Assembly (NCBI RefSeq): GCF_051465645.1
Contig: NZ_CP195790.1
Location: 3,968,001-4,032,000, forward strand
DNA length: 64,000 bases
DNA from: Planctomicrobium sp051465645
GTDB lineage: Bacteria > Planctomycetota > Planctomycetia > Planctomycetales > Planctomycetaceae
Direction: 5' to 3'
The position numbers and the translations under genes were made by a program. The notes beneath the pieces are model-generated. The model did no database searches and was not told the DNA's origin. It saw nothing but the letters and a program-made list of their open reading frames with translations. Within the stretch, counting starts at the first letter, position 1; each line of letters begins with the position of its first letter. This document shows positions 60,766-64,000 of the stretch, piece after piece.

Positions 60766-63700
60766 CTACGCACGTGTCACAGCATTCTCTGGCGAGTGCA
60801 CCACGTCGGTGGCACTGGGATCGATGGCCCGTTTTCCGGAGAAAAACTCGGCCATTTTCTGAATCAGGACATAGAATAAGGGAATAAAGAAGATCGCGAG
60901 GAATGTGGCGGACAGCATTCCGCCCACCACCCCTGTTCCCAGCGACTGTCGTCCGGCCGCGCCTGCCCCGGTGGCAATGGCGAGCGGAACAACTCCCAGA
61001 ATGAATGCCAGTGATGTCATGACGATGGGACGGAATCGAAGTTTCGCCGCTTCGACAGCCGCCTCGACAATTCCCATTCCCTCTTTTCTCAACGCCACAC
61101 AGAATTCCACAATCAAGATGGCGTTCTTGGCCGAAAGACCAACCAGCGTGAGCAAGCCGATTTGAAAGTAGATATCCTGTGTGAAGTTTCGGAGATAAAC
61201 AGCCACAAGAGCACCAAGAACCGCCAGAGGAACGGCCAGTAGCACCGCAACCGGAAGCGTCCATCGTTCATACTGGGCGGCGAGCACGAGAAAGACGACC
61301 AGCAACCCGAACGCCAGCACCATGGGAGCCTGGTTTCCGGCCTTGATTTCCTGATAGGACGCCCCGCTCCATTCAAGCCCATATCCGGGGGGAAGATGTT
61401 CTGCGGCAAGCTGACGAATGGTGTTCATCGCTTCACCGCTGCTTTTGCCGACGGCGGGAGCACCAGTGATTTCCACCGCTGAGTATCCGTTATACCGACT
61501 GACAATGTTCGGTCCTGCCTGAAACTTCATATCCATAATGGCAGACAACGGGACCATTTGCCCGGAACTGTTACGAACGTAGATCCGTTCAATATCTGTC
61601 GGTTTGCTGCGGACACTGGGTTCGGCCTGAAGTTGCACGCGCCAGATGCGACCGAAACGATTGAAGTCGTTGACGTAGAGCGCTCCGAAGTACGCCTGCA
61701 TCGGCTCGAAGACATCTGCCAGCCGAACACCCATCATCCGGGTTTTTTCCCGGTTGAGGTCCACAAAAACCTGAGGCAGAGTGACACGAAGCGTGGCGTT
61801 CAGGCCGGTGAGGTCCGGATGCTGACCGGCGGCTGCGAGAAACTTGTTCGTCGCATCCGCCAGTTCAGCAACCGTTCCTCCCCCCCGTTGCTGTACTTCG
61901 ATCGTAAATCCAGCCCGCTGACCGAGCCCCTGAATCGGAGGCGGGTTGAGAGTCAAAATCAGTCCTTCCGTTACCGAACCTGTTAACGTCCTGGAATCCG
62001 CGATCAGTGACGCTGCAGAAAGTTCCGGCTTTTTGCGATGCTCGAAATCTTTCAGTCGGACAAACAACACTCCCGCATTCGTACTGGCGGCTCCTCCCCC
62101 CAGGACGTCGTATCCCACCAGCCCCACAACGTTGTCAACGGCGGGATGCTGACTGAAGAACTCTTCCCCTTTCTGGATCACCTTCTGTGTTTTATCTAGT
62201 GAGGACCCATCCGGAAGGAGTACGATTCCCAGAACGTAGCCTTGATCTTCATCCGGAAGGAATCCGGCTGGAACGATGCCACTCAGGCGATACGTCAGGT
62301 AACAGAGTCCACCGAACATTAGCAGTGTGACCAGCGCTCCACGAATGGCCAGTTTCACTCCAGCGGTATACCCCAGCGTGATCCAGTCGAACATCTTGTC
62401 GAACGCCCGAAAGAACAGGTTCTTCTTTCCGTGTGCCGGCTTCAGCAGGAGTGCCGCCAAGGCCGGACTGAGTGTGAGAGCGACCAGTCCGGAGATGGCG
62501 ACCGACAGGGCAATCGTCACAGCGAATTGTTTGTACATCTGTCCGGTGAACCCGCCGAGAAACGCGACCGGCACGAACACGGCGGACAACACCAGCACAA
62601 TCGCGATGACGGGGCCGGTGACCTGTTCCATCGCCTTGAGTGTCGCCGCATAGGGAGACAGATGCTCGTCGTGCATCAGACGTTCCACGTTCTCCACCAC
62701 CACGATGGCGTCATCCACCACAATGCCGATCGCCAAGACCAGACCAAACAACGTGAGTGTGTTGATTGAAAAACCGAGGAGAAGCATTCCGGCAAAGGTC
62801 CCGATGACGGCGACCGGAACAGCGAGAAGGGGAATCAGCGTCGCTCGCCACGACTGCAGGAAGACGTAAACCACCACGATCACGAGAACAATCGCTTCCA
62901 GCAGCGTATGAACCACTTTTTCCACGGAGTCACTCACGAATGTGGTCGTGTCAAACGGGATGCTCCAGGTAATTCCTGCCGGAAAGTCACGGGCCGCTTC
63001 TGTCATGGTGTCCTGAACCAACTGCATCGTACTGAGGGCATTCGCTCCACTTTGCAGATTGATCATCATCAGTGTTGTCGGCTTGCCGTCGAGTCGACTG
63101 ATGAGATTGTAGTTCTGGGCTCCCAGTTCAATTCGGGCGACGTCTTTCAGTCGGACAATGGCCCCATCCGGCATCGCGCGGAGAATCACGTTCTCATAGT
63201 CAGCCACTTCACTGAGTCGTCCCCGGGTGAGGACCGGAAGGGTCAGTTCGATTTCTTCCTCGGTGGGTCGTTGACCAATCATCCCGGCGGGAAACACGGC
63301 GTTCTGATCACGAAGGGCGACCGCCACATCAGAAACAGTCATTCCCTTCAATGCCAAGCGGTCGGGATCAATCCAGATCCGCATGGAGTAGTCCCGGTTT
63401 CCGAAGACGGTTGCGTCTCCGACACCCGTCACTCGTTTAATACGATCCAGCAGATTGATGGTCGCATAGTTGCTCAGATAGAGGTCGTCGATGGTGTCGT
63501 CCGTCGCTTCCAAAGCAACCAGTCCCAGAATACTGCTGGAGGCTTTGACGACCGTGACGCCGTTTCGCACAACCTCCTGCGGCAGTTTCGGTTGTGCGAT
63601 GGCTAGCCGATTCTGGACTTCCACCGCCGCCATGTCCTGATCGGTTCCGATTTCGAACGTCACCGTGATTTTGCAGGAACCGTCGTTGCTGTTCTGCGAA

Positions 63701-63939
63701 CTGAAGTAGATCAGGTTCTTGATCCCGCTCAATTGCTGTTCAATGGGGGCAGCGACTGATTCCGCCAGAGTCTGGGCATCGGCTCCGGGGTAAACGGCGT
63801 TGATCTGAACCTGCGGCGGAGTAATCTCCGGGTAGCGTTCAATCGGGAGAACCGCAATCGAAACCGCCCCGGCGATGATAATGAGCAACGACAGGACAAT
63901 CGAGAAGACCGGACGATCGATGAAAAAACGGGAGAGCAT
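60766..63939 (-). CDS. RND efflux pump inner-membrane protein (AcrB/HAE1 type)
   Basis: The 1057 residues are full length for AcrB-type transporters: FFIDRPVFSIVLSLLIIIAG at the N-terminus, TM4 with the proton-relay Asp pair (GIVVDDAIVVVENV), the large periplasmic loops with GLGQRAGF, and TM10 with GLSAKNAILIVEF carrying the essential Lys. It exports hydrophobic compounds through a TolC-like channel with a membrane-fusion partner, which is probably encoded just beyond the right edge (transcriptionally upstream). Confidence 0.95.
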   Translation of the reverse strand: MLSRFFIDRPVFSIVLSLLIIIAGAVSIAVLPIERYPEITPPQVQINAVYPGADAQTLAESVAAPIEQQLSGIKNLIYFSSQNSNDGSCKITVTFEIGTDQDMAAVEVQNRLAIAQPKLPQEVVRNGVTVVKASSSILGLVALEATDDTIDDLYLSNYATINLLDRIKRVTGVGDATVFGNRDYSMRIWIDPDRLALKGMTVSDVAVALRDQNAVFPAGMIGQRPTEEEIELTLPVLTRGRLSEVADYENVILRAMPDGAIVRLKDVARIELGAQNYNLISRLDGKPTTLMMINLQSGANALSTMQLVQDTMTEAARDFPAGITWSIPFDTTTFVSDSVEKVVHTLLEAIVLVIVVVYVFLQSWRATLIPLLAVPVAVIGTFAGMLLLGFSINTLTLFGLVLAIGIVVDDAIVVVENVERLMHDEHLSPYAATLKAMEQVTGPVIAIVLVLSAVFVPVAFLGGFTGQMYKQFAVTIALSVAISGLVALTLSPALAALLLKPAHGKKNLFFRAFDKMFDWITLGYTAGVKLAIRGALVTLLMFGGLCYLTYRLSGIVPAGFLPDEDQGYVLGIVLLPDGSSLDKTQKVIQKGEEFFSQHPAVDNVVGLVGYDVLGGGAASTNAGVLFVRLKDFEHRKKPELSAASLIADSRTLTGSVTEGLILTLNPPPIQGLGQRAGFTIEVQQRGGGTVAELADATNKFLAAAGQHPDLTGLNATLRVTLPQVFVDLNREKTRMMGVRLADVFEPMQAYFGALYVNDFNRFGRIWRVQLQAEPSVRSKPTDIERIYVRNSSGQMVPLSAIMDMKFQAGPNIVSRYNGYSAVEITGAPAVGKSSGEAMNTIRQLAAEHLPPGYGLEWSGASYQEIKAGNQAPMVLAFGLLVVFLVLAAQYERWTLPVAVLLAVPLAVLGALVAVYLRNFTQDIYFQIGLLTLVGLSAKNAILIVEFCVALRKEGMGIVEAAVEAAKLRFRPIVMTSLAFILGVVPLAIATGAGAAGRQSLGTGVVGGMLSATFLAIFFIPLFYVLIQKMAEFFSGKRAIDPSATDVVHSPENAVTRA

Positions 63940-64000
63940 GGGGAACGGCTTTAGAAAAAGGGAGAAGACCGGAAGGAATCACACGGCTTCGCAAAAAATC

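Noticed and set aside
60677..61264. 195-codon minus frame
   Set aside because: It is an out-of-frame reading inside the RND transporter gene.
1..64000. CRISPR arrays
   Set aside because: No regularly spaced direct repeats with unique spacers were seen, and no cas-like genes.

Overview
The window comes from a planctomycete, most likely order Planctomycetales (GC is moderate, mid-50s by eye). The markers are DUF1559 proteins with a prepilin-type N-terminus, a DUF1207 protein, glycosyltransferase genes interleaved with giant YD/RHS proteins, and a Tat-exported PhoX-like phosphatase. Much of the window is accessory DNA. IS remnants, duplicated fragments and cassette-like modules lie between a few ordinary chromosomal genes.

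Left edge (1-5 kb). A minus-strand CHAT (caspase-like) protease is followed by a STAND-like P-loop NTPase that runs off the window. The NTPase frame has no usual start codon, and a -1 shift at a run of five G would fuse the two proteins. A plus-strand cluster of four genes (2.8-5.0 kb) ends in a trypsin-like serine peptidase with an intact His-Asp-Ser triad. Both resemble protease-based conflict systems.

Main island (5.2-21.7 kb, almost all minus strand). In transcription order: DUF1257 (Ycf35-like), DUF2997, a Ycf46-like AAA+ ATPase, a small protein, a lipoprotein and its partner, an alpha-helical protein, three small conserved proteins, a beta-grasp ubiquitin-like protein, a small membrane protein, an E2-like protein fused to a Cys-rich treble-clef region, a JAMM peptidase, an E1/ThiF-like enzyme, a Ku homologue, and Tn7-like TnsA, TnsB, TnsC and TniQ. 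Only a small XRE regulator points the other way. This is a complete ubiquitin-like conjugation and deconjugation set placed in line with a Ku protein and a complete heteromeric transposase. Several genes have terminator-like hairpins immediately before their ribosome binding sites. I regard this as the most interesting system in the window.

Next to it (21.7-23.5 kb) is a membrane protein (DUF6338-like) followed by four tandem genes for proteins of 46-50 residues. They differ internally but all end in Ser, five Pro and two or three Lys.

Middle (24-39 kb): an IS66 remnant, a PhoX-like protein, a DUF1559 protein, a lipoprotein, a coupled ankyrin/HTH pair, a scar made of E1 and JAMM gene fragments, then glycosyltransferases, a radical SAM enzyme and a SufU-like scaffold.

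RHS region (39-51 kb): a 2387-residue protein joins an N-terminal GT2 glycosyltransferase to a YD-repeat shell and a variable C-terminal tip. Downstream is an orphan module that repeats about 1 kb of the shell and carries a different tip. Each tip is followed by a different small gene (candidate immunity), and a short repeat lies at or near the 3' end of each.

Right part (51-64 kb): a two-domain glycosyltransferase, decayed DUF1207 and IS4 fragments, a metallophosphoesterase-like protein, DUF1559 proteins, a truncated isochorismatase, a frameshifted DUF1207 gene, an HPr-like protein and an RND efflux pump.
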